Under the pieces are notes generated by a model. It saw only the letters and a list, made by a program, of their open reading frames with translations. It searched no databases and had not been told where the DNA came from. Below, piece by piece: positions 49,549 through 56,166 of a stretch of 64,000 nt of DNA. The stretch's first letter is position 1, and each line of letters starts with the position of its first letter. The stretch comes from Myxococcota bacterium (lineage in GTDB: Bacteria > Myxococcota_A > UBA9160 > UBA6930): assembly GCA_028277885.1 (NCBI GenBank), contig JANQFK010000021.1:1-64000 (forward strand), read 5' to 3'. A program made the translations under genes and the position numbers.

Positions 49549-49814
49549 GGCCATCAGGCGCCCGAGGACGCGCTCAGCTGGGCGATCGCGAAACCACGGG
49601 TCCATGACGGTCGATGCTCCTCAGGAGAAGATCTCCCTCGCAGATTTCTGATTCTGTTGGTGAGAGTGGCGAAAGCGGCGGGAATCGAACCCGCTTCCGA
49701 AGCAACGAAATCAGGAACTTACGCCCGAAATCGGTGCCTCTCGGGCGGCCTCGGCTCATAACCCAGAATCAAGGTTATATCACCCATTTCTTGGGTTATA
49801 TTGCTGGCTGTCCG
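49549..49814. promoter_or_regulatory. Island left junction and promoter/operator of the HTH-nucleotidyltransferase cassette
   Basis: After the integrase remnant come ~120 featureless bases, the tmRNA-like copy 1, then an AT-rich segment with three copies of one motif: ATAACC (49758-49763), GGTTATAT (49773-49780) and GGTTATAT (49794-49801). The first two form an inverted repeat with a 9-base spacer, and ATAACCCA/TGGGTTAT (49758-49765 / 49792-49799) form a wider one. It lies 14 bases before the ATG and fits an autoregulatory operator. Confidence 0.5.
49667..49698 (-). repeat. tmRNA/tRNA 3'-end sequence, copy 1 (att-like)
   Basis: On the minus strand: T-stem/loop GCGGG-TTCGATT-CCCGC, acceptor strand CGCTTTC, discriminator G, CCA ending at 49667. 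Its core (49675-49694) is identical over 20 bases to copy 3. No D-arm, anticodon arm or tmRNA body lies to the right, where AT-rich sequence and a promoter for the HTH gene follow. Interpreted as an attachment-site fragment. Confidence 0.65.
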
Positions 49815-50162
49815 ATGGGGTCGGTCCGCATGCTCGAAGGCATCTTTGGAAACGCCAGCGCGGAGAAGGTCCTCCTCTACCTCGAGCAGTATGAGGAAGG
49901 CTACGCGACCGCGATCGCCCGGACCTTCGACGACCTCTCGCTCAACATGGCGCAGCGGCAGCTCGAGCGCTTCGAGCGCGCTGGTGCTCTCGTGAGCTCG
50001 CTCCAGGGCCGCACCCGCCTCTACACCTGGAACCCCCGCTACCCGTTCCGTCGCGAACTGCGCGCCCTCCTCCGCAAGGCGCTCGACCAGCTGCCCGCAT
50101 CCGAACGCAAGCGCTACTTCACCGAGCGCAGGCGGCCGCGCCGCGCAGGAAAGCCGCTTTGA
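49815..50162 (+). CDS. Winged-helix DNA-binding protein, putative antitoxin of the cassette
   Basis: 115 aa. A winged helix-turn-helix: AEKVLLYLEQYEEGYATAIA, then DDLSLNMAQRQLERFERAGA as recognition region and the wing LVSSLQGRTRLYTWNPRYPF, with a basic C-terminus (ASERKRYFTERRRPRR). ATG 49815 places the start just after the repeated TAACC/GGTTA motif; ATG 49830 is an alternative. The stop overlaps the following nucleotidyltransferase start (TTGA). Lower GC than the backbone. Order and coupling resemble AbiEi/AbiEii and MenA/MenT pairs. Confidence 0.75.
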   Translation: MGSVRMLEGIFGNASAEKVLLYLEQYEEGYATAIARTFDDLSLNMAQRQLERFERAGALVSSLQGRTRLYTWNPRYPFRRELRALLRKALDQLPASERKRYFTERRRPRRAGKPL

Positions 50163-50725
50163 GCCCGAAGCCGCGCATCGACGATCGCACCTCCCTCGAA
50201 GACCTCGCCGCCCTGATCTGCTCCACGCTCGAAGGGCACGGCATATCGGTCGTCCTCTCCGGCGGCGCGGTCGTCTCGATCTACTCCGACGCGGAGTACG
50301 TCTCGTATGACCTCGACTTCATCCCGATCGGCCTCGCCCGCAAGGTCGATGCCGCCATGCAGTCCCTCAGCTTCGAGAAGACGCAGCGCCACTGGACGCA
50401 TCCGAAGAGCCGCTACTGGGTCGAGTTCCCGCCCGGCCCCGTCGCGATCGGAGACGAGACGATCCGCACCTTCGCCGAGCGCGAGACGCGGATGGGGACG
50501 CTGCGACTGCTCGCTCCGACCGAGTGCGTCATGGATCGGCTTGCCTGGTACTTCCACGATGCGGACACGCAGTGCCTCGATCAAGCGATCCAAGTCGCGA
50601 CGCGGCATCCCGTCGACCTGAAGCGCATCGCGAGGTGGGCGCGCGGTGAGCGGCCTCATGGCGAAGGGCGCTACCGGGAGTTCGAGCGGCGCCTACGCGA
50701 GACCGCGGGTCGGCACGCGCTCTGA
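50159..50725 (+). CDS. Nucleotidyltransferase-fold protein, putative toxin of the cassette
   Basis: 188 aa from TTG 50159 (TTGA overlap with the HTH stop). Nucleotidyltransferase core: GISVVLSGGAVVSIYSD with Gly35-Gly36, then VSYDLDFIPIG with Asp51 and Asp53 as the metal-binding DxD, and a helical C-terminal part (APTECVMDRLAWYFHDADTQ, DQAIQVATRHPVDLKRIARW). This is the DNA-polymerase-beta fold used by AbiEii, MenT and MNT proteins. It is shorter than AbiEii. Function as an RNA-modifying toxin is inferred, not shown. Confidence 0.7.
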   Translation: MSPKPRIDDRTSLEDLAALICSTLEGHGISVVLSGGAVVSIYSDAEYVSYDLDFIPIGLARKVDAAMQSLSFEKTQRHWTHPKSRYWVEFPPGPVAIGDETIRTFAERETRMGTLRLLAPTECVMDRLAWYFHDADTQCLDQAIQVATRHPVDLKRIARWARGERPHGEGRYREFERRLRETAGRHAL

Positions 50726-50738
50726 CTCGAGTGGCAGT

Positions 50739-50779
50739 TTTCGTTGAGGAAACGGTGGAGGCGGCGGGAATCGAACCCG
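50739..50779 (-). repeat. tmRNA 3'-end sequence, copy 2 (att-like)
   Basis: 41-base direct repeat of copy 3 (59353-59393) with two mismatches (AC versus TT). Contains TTCGATT T-loop, CCCGC, acceptor CGCCTCC, discriminator A and CCG in place of CCA; the 5' side of the T-stem is altered (CCGGG for GCGGG). Lies 13 bases after the nucleotidyltransferase stop. The rest of the 145-base gap to 50871 shows nothing else recognisable. Confidence 0.7.
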
Positions 50780-50870
50780 GTAAGCCCTGGAAACCAAAGA
50801 GGTCTACGGACTGGATCCTTCTCCCGCGGTTGCCCCGCGGAACCCGTCGCCGGTCGCGCACCCGCACACG

Positions 50871-51260
50871 CTACGACCGGTGGCGTTCCAGCCACTCGGC
50901 TTCCTCACCTGGCTCCGGAAGCAGAGAGCCGCCTTCCATGTTCCACTTCGAGGGGATGTCGACGGTCACGACGCCAACCTCGGATTCGCCGCACCCGAGG
51001 GCGGACGCAACGCTGCTGCGGAGCTCGGAGACGATCTCGGCCTTCTGCGCGTCCGTCCGGCCCCAACGAATCGTGCCGAGCACGAACGCCGCCTGGCCTT
51101 CTGGGAGTTCAGAAGCCGCACGCTCCTGGAAGAAGGCGTGCACGAACGACGGCGGAGCTCCGGTGACCCCGCAGTGGATGCGAACGACCTCCTTGGCGAT
51201 CTGCTCGCGCTGGGCCTCGTTGCTCAGGCCTTCGCGAATCGCACATCGGTACAACGGCAT
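50871..51260 (-). CDS. cis-CaaD-subgroup tautomerase-superfamily enzyme
   Basis: 129 aa, excellent AGGAGGTG before the ATG. After Met removal Pro1 is N-terminal (MPLYRC). Aligning by eye with cis-3-chloroacrylic acid dehalogenase: His28 falls at the same position (VVRIHCGVTG), FFQE at 42-45, the arginine pair in TIRWGR matches Arg70/Arg73 with a six-residue shorter loop, and NMEGGSLLPEPG supplies the Glu114 equivalent before the shared LPxPGxExEW end. The Tyr103 position is not Tyr. Such enzymes hydrate or dehalogenate acrylate- or propiolate-type acids, usually giving malonate semialdehyde. Exact substrate unknown. Confidence 0.8.
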   Translation of the reverse strand: MPLYRCAIREGLSNEAQREQIAKEVVRIHCGVTGAPPSFVHAFFQERAASELPEGQAAFVLGTIRWGRTDAQKAEIVSELRSSVASALGCGESEVGVVTVDIPSKWNMEGGSLLPEPGEEAEWLERHRS

Positions 51261-51271
51261 TCGAACACCTC

Positions 51272-51604
51272 CTAGAGCGGCAGCGGCCCATCGAAGGCCG
51301 TCGCCACGATCTCGTTGATGGAGCAACCGGTCGTGTCGACCCACAGGTCACAGACCGCACGAAGGAACTTCTCCCGCTCCCCATCGTCGTAGCCCACGGG
51401 AACGGAGCGGACGACGATGGACGACGTGCTGGGCTCCCCGGCGGTCCAGGCCCAGCCCTTCTCCTGGCGCGTCCAGCGGATGCCGACTTCGTTCGGATCG
51501 TCAGCGAAGAAGTCCCTCGCGAGCTTTCTGAGGCCCGTCTCGAGCGCGTCGATCCTCTGATCGGCGGCCTGGCCATCCTGAATGATGCAAGCGTAGTGGT
51601 CCAT
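51272..51604 (-). CDS. Tautomerase-like protein lacking N-terminal Pro
   Basis: 110 aa with AAGGAG before the ATG. The second half (GEREKFLRAVCDLWVDTTGC with SINEIVATAFDG) reads like the second beta-alpha-beta unit of the tautomerase superfamily; the N-terminus is MDHYAC, so the catalytic Pro1 is absent. It lies 11 bases upstream of the cis-CaaD-like gene on the same strand. It could be an inactive partner subunit of a hetero-oligomer, or a ligand-binding paralogue. Assignment is tentative. Confidence 0.5.
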   Translation of the reverse strand: MDHYACIIQDGQAADQRIDALETGLRKLARDFFADDPNEVGIRWTRQEKGWAWTAGEPSTSSIVVRSVPVGYDDGEREKFLRAVCDLWVDTTGCSINEIVATAFDGPLPL

Positions 51605-51635
51605 GTTGTTGCTCCTTCGCGATCGATACTAGATT

Positions 51636-52352
51636 TCAGCGAGCCGAGGTGATTTCGAACCGGATCTCTCCCAGGGAGCCGAAGTCTGCGTGGTATCGCC
51701 CGACCTCGGCCGGGACGACCGCCCCGCAGGCCCCGCCGAGGAAGAGCGTGCCCTCCTCACAGGGGAGTCCTCGATTGCGCGCCTCCTGCCACATCCAACG
51801 GGCGCCGGGCTCCGGCCCGCCCAACGCGTCGCTCATCGCAGCCTCGTTCAGAACTTCGTCGTCGCGCGTGAGCGTGACGGTGGCGTGGTCGAACGAGGGT
51901 TCCCACGGGATCGGCTCGCCAACGATGTACGCATCTGCGCCGAGGTTGCAGGCCACGAGGTTCGACGCTGACAAGTCCGTCGGTCGCCCGAACTGAACGC
52001 GCACGATCTCGATCGCCGGAGCAACCGACGCGGGACGCCCTTCGCCATCGACGATGATCGCGACCTCGCATTCGAGGTTGCGCCCTTCGATGTACGGAAT
52101 CTTGCAGCGGCTCTCGTACCTCGAGTCGGCGTACAAGCTTCCGATGAGGGCATGATCGAGCTTCAGCAATCCCTGCATGCCCGGCGCAGTGACTCCGGCC
52201 TTGACGCCGCCGACGGCTCCTTGGGTTCGCGCTCGGGTCACCTGGTGCTGCAACCGGTATGAATCGTCGAGCGAGCGCTCGGTCTCGAACGCCGGGAGCG
52301 CTGAATGGTTCGCAATCGCGGCGACGAGTTCATCGGAGAACTTGGAGGACAG
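51636..52352 (-). CDS. 2-oxopent-4-enoate hydratase / fumarylacetoacetase-fold protein
   Basis: About 238 aa. The MhpD/HpcG-like fold is seen in VKAGVTAPGMQGLLKLDHAL, the metal-ligand Glu pair in RNLECEVAIIVDG, PAIEIVRVQFGRP and ACNLGADAYIVGEPIP. No ATG/GTG gives a full protein: a TTG at 52253 would cut ~33 conserved-looking residues, whereas CTG at 52352 sits eight bases after GAGGAG and 14 bases after the glcB stop and yields SSKFSDELVAAIANHSALPA. I take CTG as the probable start. Hydrates 2-oxo-4-enoates in meta-cleavage-type pathways; actual substrate unknown. Confidence 0.75.
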   Translation of the reverse strand: MSSKFSDELVAAIANHSALPAFETERSLDDSYRLQHQVTRARTQGAVGGVKAGVTAPGMQGLLKLDHALIGSLYADSRYESRCKIPYIEGRNLECEVAIIVDGEGRPASVAPAIEIVRVQFGRPTDLSASNLVACNLGADAYIVGEPIPWEPSFDHATVTLTRDDEVLNEAAMSDALGGPEPGARWMWQEARNRGLPCEEGTLFLGGACGAVVPAEVGRYHADFGSLGEIRFEITSAR

Positions 52353-52366
52353 GGACGTTTCTCCTC

Positions 52367-54541
52367 TCAGGAGCAGGCAGCTCGAGCCTTCTTCTCGAGC
52401 CTCCGCGCATGGAGAATCGGTTCCGTGTAGCCGGAGGGTTGTTCAGCCCCTCGGAAGACGAGTTCGCAGGCGGCCTGAAATGCTTCTCCGCTGAAGCCGG
52501 GCCCCATGGGCCGATAGGACGGATCGCCCGCGTTCTGGCGGTCCACGACCTCCGCCATGCTTCGGAAGGTCGAGCGGACGTCTTCTTCGGACACGATCCC
52601 GTGCCGCAGCCAATTGGCGATGTGCTGACTCGAGATCCGGCATGTCGCCCGGTCTTCCATCAAGCCCACGTCGTGGATGTCCGGGACCTTGGAGCACCCC
52701 ACGCCCTGGTCGATCCACCGCACGACGTAGCCGAGGATGCCCTGGGCGTTGTTCTCGAGCTCGGAGCGGATCGCTTCGGGCGTCCAGTCGGGGACGTGCG
52801 CGACAGGAATCTCGAGGAGCTGATCGCGAGTCGCGCGCGGGCCGCCCGCGCGAATCGCTTCTTGGCGCTCGCGGACATCGACGCGGTGGTAGTGCGTCGC
52901 GTGGAGCGTCGCCGCGGTCGGAGACGGGACCCAAGCGCAGTTCGCCCCCGCCTTTGGGTGCCCGATCTTCGCATCGAGCATCTCGGCCATCCGATCAGGC
53001 GCCGCCCACATCCCCTTCCCGATCTGGGCCTTGCCGAGGAGTCCGCAGGCGATGCCGACGTCCACGTTCCAATCCTCGTATGCCGAGATCCAATTCGTCG
53101 ACTCAATATCCCCCTTCCGCACCATGGGACCTGCTTCCATCGAGGTGTGGATCTCGTCGCCGGTGCGGTCAAGGAATCCGGTGTTGATGAACGCGATGCG
53201 CGAGCTCGCGGCGCGGATGCACTCGCCGAGATTCAGGCTGGTTCTTCGCTCTTCGTCCATCAGACCGATCTTCACGGTGTTACGGGCGAGACCCAGGATC
53301 TCTTCGACGTCCGTGAGGATCTCGTCTGCGAACGCGACCTCGGATGGGCCGTGCATCTTGGGTTTGACCACGTAGATCGAACCTGCGGGAGAGTTGGTGC
53401 GCTCCCCATCGAGGTCGCGCTTCGCGGCAAGAACGGTCACCAGCGCATCCAGAAATCCCTCTGGCGCCTCACGCCCGTCACGATCCAGGACGGCTGGCGT
53501 CGTCATCAGGTGTCCGACGTTGCGGACGAGGAGCAGCGAGCGACTTCGTAGGACCTTCTCTTCGCCGTCGCGTCCCACCACACGCTTGTCCGATGACAGA
53601 TTGCGAACGAAGGTCGAGCCGCCCTTTGAAACCTCCGTCGCGATTGTCCCCGTCACCAGACCAAGCCAGTTGCGATAGCAGGCGACCTTGTCTGCGGCAT
53701 CGACCGCCGCGACCGAATCCTCCAGATCGACGATCGTCGTGGCCGCGGATTCCAGGACCACGTCGCTCACGTGCGCCATGTCGTCGCGACCCACCGGGTG
53801 TTCTGGATCGATCTGGATCTCGATATGGAGCCCGTGGTGTCGCAAGAACACCGACGACGGAGAGTCCTGAGCGCCGATGTGGGCCACGAACCGACTGGGG
53901 GTCGTCAGCCGGGTCCGCGCAGCGGCTGATCGAACCGCGACTTCGAGACCCGTTGAACCGACGGCGAGACCGGCAAGCTCGGACCACGAAGCGCCTTCGA
54001 GCGGCACCACGTCGTCGAGGAAACCACGTGCCCAGGCGATGACTCGCTCGCCACGGGCCTTGTCGTAGGGGCCCTCGGGAGGGAGATCACCAAGCGCGTC
54101 GGTTCCGTACAGCGCGTCGTAGAGCGATCCCCACCGAGCGTTCGCCGCATTGATCGCATAGCGGGCGTTCGACACCGGAACCACGAGCTGTGGCGCGGGA
54201 ATCCTCGCCACCTCCTCATCGACGTTCCCCGTGGTGATCGAGAAAGGCTCGCCCTCCTCGACGAGGTAGCCAATCGCTTCGAGGAACTCGCGATACGCCG
54301 CGGCGTCGCGGGGCTTGCGTGCGTGCTCGCGGTGCCAGTCGTCGATCTTGGACTGCATCTCGACACGCCTGGCGAGGAGCTGTCGATTGCGAGGGCCCAG
54401 GCTGTGAACGAGGTCGGAAAGACCTCGAAAGAAGTCCTCGCGGGTCACCCCCGATCCTGGAATCAGCTCCTCCACCAAGAACGCGTGGAGTTCGTGGTCG
54501 ATCTGGAGATCGGATTCGGCGATCCGAGCGGCGGTCGGCAT
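52367..54541 (-). CDS. glcB: Malate synthase G
   Basis: 724 aa, full length for the G isoform (about 720). Condenses glyoxylate with acetyl-CoA to malate. Conserved: [39 protein letters not shown], the catalytic Arg/Glu segment [32 protein letters not shown], and [20 protein letters not shown]. First gene of a minus-strand unit with the hydratase and the two tautomerases. Divergent from the TetR gene across an 11-bp inverted repeat. The presence of glcB without isocitrate lyase suggests glyoxylate comes from the island's own pathway. Confidence 0.95.
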   Translation of the reverse strand: MPTAARIAESDLQIDHELHAFLVEELIPGSGVTREDFFRGLSDLVHSLGPRNRQLLARRVEMQSKIDDWHREHARKPRDAAAYREFLEAIGYLVEEGEPFSITTGNVDEEVARIPAPQLVVPVSNARYAINAANARWGSLYDALYGTDALGDLPPEGPYDKARGERVIAWARGFLDDVVPLEGASWSELAGLAVGSTGLEVAVRSAAARTRLTTPSRFVAHIGAQDSPSSVFLRHHGLHIEIQIDPEHPVGRDDMAHVSDVVLESAATTIVDLEDSVAAVDAADKVACYRNWLGLVTGTIATEVSKGGSTFVRNLSSDKRVVGRDGEEKVLRSRSLLLVRNVGHLMTTPAVLDRDGREAPEGFLDALVTVLAAKRDLDGERTNSPAGSIYVVKPKMHGPSEVAFADEILTDVEEILGLARNTVKIGLMDEERRTSLNLGECIRAASSRIAFINTGFLDRTGDEIHTSMEAGPMVRKGDIESTNWISAYEDWNVDVGIACGLLGKAQIGKGMWAAPDRMAEMLDAKIGHPKAGANCAWVPSPTAATLHATHYHRVDVRERQEAIRAGGPRATRDQLLEIPVAHVPDWTPEAIRSELENNAQGILGYVVRWIDQGVGCSKVPDIHDVGLMEDRATCRISSQHIANWLRHGIVSEEDVRSTFRSMAEVVDRQNAGDPSYRPMGPGFSGEAFQAACELVFRGAEQPSGYTEPILHARRLEKKARAACS

Positions 54542-54603
54542 GGGCAGTCCCTGCAACTCGCCTACCCCCGAGGGGAAGGTCGAAACTCGAACGTTGAATT
54601 CGT

Positions 54604-54627
54604 AAAAACGTGACTTGTCACATTTTT
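54604..54627. promoter_or_regulatory. TetR operator candidate between glcB and tetR
   Basis: AAAAACGTGAC-TT-GTCACATTTTT: 11-bp arms with a single mismatch and a 2-base centre, in the 108-base divergent gap. It lies 22 bases before the tetR ATG and 62 bases from the glcB ATG, in the most AT-rich stretch of the island, so it can cover both promoters. Confidence 0.65.
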
Positions 54628-54649
54628 AATTACCGAGTAGCCTGTCCGA

Positions 54650-55291
54650 ATGCACGCCCTCGACGCCGATCGCCGCACGGCGCCTCGCCCGGTTCAGGCG
54701 CGCAGCCACCGAACCCGGGCCAAGATTCTGGAAGCGACCACGCAGGTGCTCTTCGAGGTCGGGTACGCCGGCGCCAAGACGCCGCTCATCGCCGAGCGCG
54801 CCGGGGTCAGTCAGGGGGCCCTCTACCGCCACTTCCCCACGAAGATCGACCTCCTCGGCTCGGCCCTCGCGGAGACCCTGACCGATGCTCGCGGTCGATT
54901 CGAGCAGGCGTTCGCCAGCGACCCGGAGGCTCTGGCAGACCCGGCCGGGGCCACCTTCCGGCACCTCTGGGACGTCTTCGTGTCGCCTCCCCTCCAAGGA
55001 GCCTTCGACCTCTATCAGGCGGCGCGAACCGACCCGGCATTGGCGGCGCGCGTAGGCCCCATCATCGCGGACCATCGCGCCCGCGCCGTAGCCGGTGCGC
55101 GCACCCTCTTTCCGGACGCGGCGCGACAGCACGAAGACTTCGACGGCGCGGTCCATGCGCTGATGAGCACCATGCAGGGCGCTGCGGTGTTCGGTGCGTT
55201 GGTCCCCGCAGATGACGCGATCGTGGAGACCCAGCGCCGATCGATCGAACGCATGCTCCGCAGCGAGCTCGACCAAGGGAGAACAGGATGA
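54650..55291 (+). CDS. TetR/AcrR-family transcriptional regulator
   Basis: 213 aa. N-terminal HTH: RSHRTRAKILEATTQVLFEV, GYAGAKTPLIAERAGVSQGA, LYRHFPTKIDLLGSALAETL. The C-terminal ligand domain is all-helical and unlike any subgroup I can name. The gene overlaps the TauD-like gene (ATGA), so it is autoregulated together with the oxidative branch and probably also represses the divergent glcB unit. Confidence 0.92.
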   Translation: MHALDADRRTAPRPVQARSHRTRAKILEATTQVLFEVGYAGAKTPLIAERAGVSQGALYRHFPTKIDLLGSALAETLTDARGRFEQAFASDPEALADPAGATFRHLWDVFVSPPLQGAFDLYQAARTDPALAARVGPIIADHRARAVAGARTLFPDAARQHEDFDGAVHALMSTMQGAAVFGALVPADDAIVETQRRSIERMLRSELDQGRTG

Positions 55292-56136
55292 GCCTCACCG
55301 TGACCCCGACCGGACAGGCCTGTGGAGCTTTCATCGAAGGCGTCGACCTTTCACGCGAGGTCTCGCCGGACGTGATTTCGAGCATCCGGGAAGCCTGGCT
55401 CGAGCATCACGTCGTCGTCTTCCCGAAGCAGAAGCTGACCGATGACGACCTCGAACGTTTCGCGCTCTACTTCGGCCCGTTCGGGCACGACCCCTTCTTC
55501 GAGTCGATTCCCGGTCACGATCACGTCGCGGCGATCCAACGCAACGCCGACGAGACGACGTCGATCTTCGCCGAGACCTGGCACACGGACTGGAGCTTCC
55601 AGAAGAACCCGCCGATCGGAACCTGCCTCTACGGAATCACGATTCCACCCAAGGGAGGCGACACGCTCTACGCGAACCAGCACCTCGCGCTCGAGCGCAT
55701 GCCCGACGATCTGCGCGCTCGCTTCGAAGACAAGGTCGCCATCCACTCGGCCCGCCTGGGTTACTCGAAGGACGGGATCTACGGCGACGTCGAAGCCGGC
55801 TCCGATCGCAGCATGAACATCATCGCCTCCGACGAAGCCCTCGAAGAGCAGACGCATCCCCTCGTGCGAGCCCACCCCGAGACCGGTCGCCTCGGCATCT
55901 TCGGCGCCCCGCTCTCTTACATCGTCGGGTTCGAGGGCGTCGGCGAAGAGGAGAGCGCCACGCTCATGAAGGAGCTCCATGACTGGCAGACGCGCGACGA
56001 GTTCCTCTACCGGCACGAGTGGGAGCCGGGAATGCTCGTCCTATGGGACAACCGGAGCGTCCTTCACCGAGCCACCGGCGGATACGAAGGCCACGACCGG
56101 CTGCTCCACCGGACGACCATCGGCGCGTCGGTCTGA
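55288..56136 (+). CDS. TauD/TfdA-family 2-oxoglutarate dioxygenase
   Basis: 282 aa. Fe(II) ligands: HxD in ETWHTDWSFQKNPP and the distal His in VLHRATGGYEGHDRLLHRTT, which also holds the 2OG-binding Arg. LEHHVVVFPKQKLTDDDLER and YANQHLALERMP are family-typical. Members hydroxylate sulfonates (TauD) or phenoxyacetates (TfdA, which releases glyoxylate). The substrate is not deducible, but malate synthase G across the regulator fits a glyoxylate-releasing reaction. ATGA-coupled to tetR. Confidence 0.9.
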   Translation: MSLTVTPTGQACGAFIEGVDLSREVSPDVISSIREAWLEHHVVVFPKQKLTDDDLERFALYFGPFGHDPFFESIPGHDHVAAIQRNADETTSIFAETWHTDWSFQKNPPIGTCLYGITIPPKGGDTLYANQHLALERMPDDLRARFEDKVAIHSARLGYSKDGIYGDVEAGSDRSMNIIASDEALEEQTHPLVRAHPETGRLGIFGAPLSYIVGFEGVGEEESATLMKELHDWQTRDEFLYRHEWEPGMLVLWDNRSVLHRATGGYEGHDRLLHRTTIGASV

Positions 56137-56166
56137 TTCCCACCCGAAACCCACCAGGAGATCGAG

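Noticed and set aside
49574-49759. 61-codon minus-strand frame at the island junction
   Set aside because: Crosses the tmRNA-like site with no ribosome-binding site and no similarity.
49614-49814. N-terminal extension of the winged-helix protein
   Set aside because: The open frame runs through the tmRNA-like sequence and the AT-rich promoter repeats, so translation from ATG 49815 is more likely.
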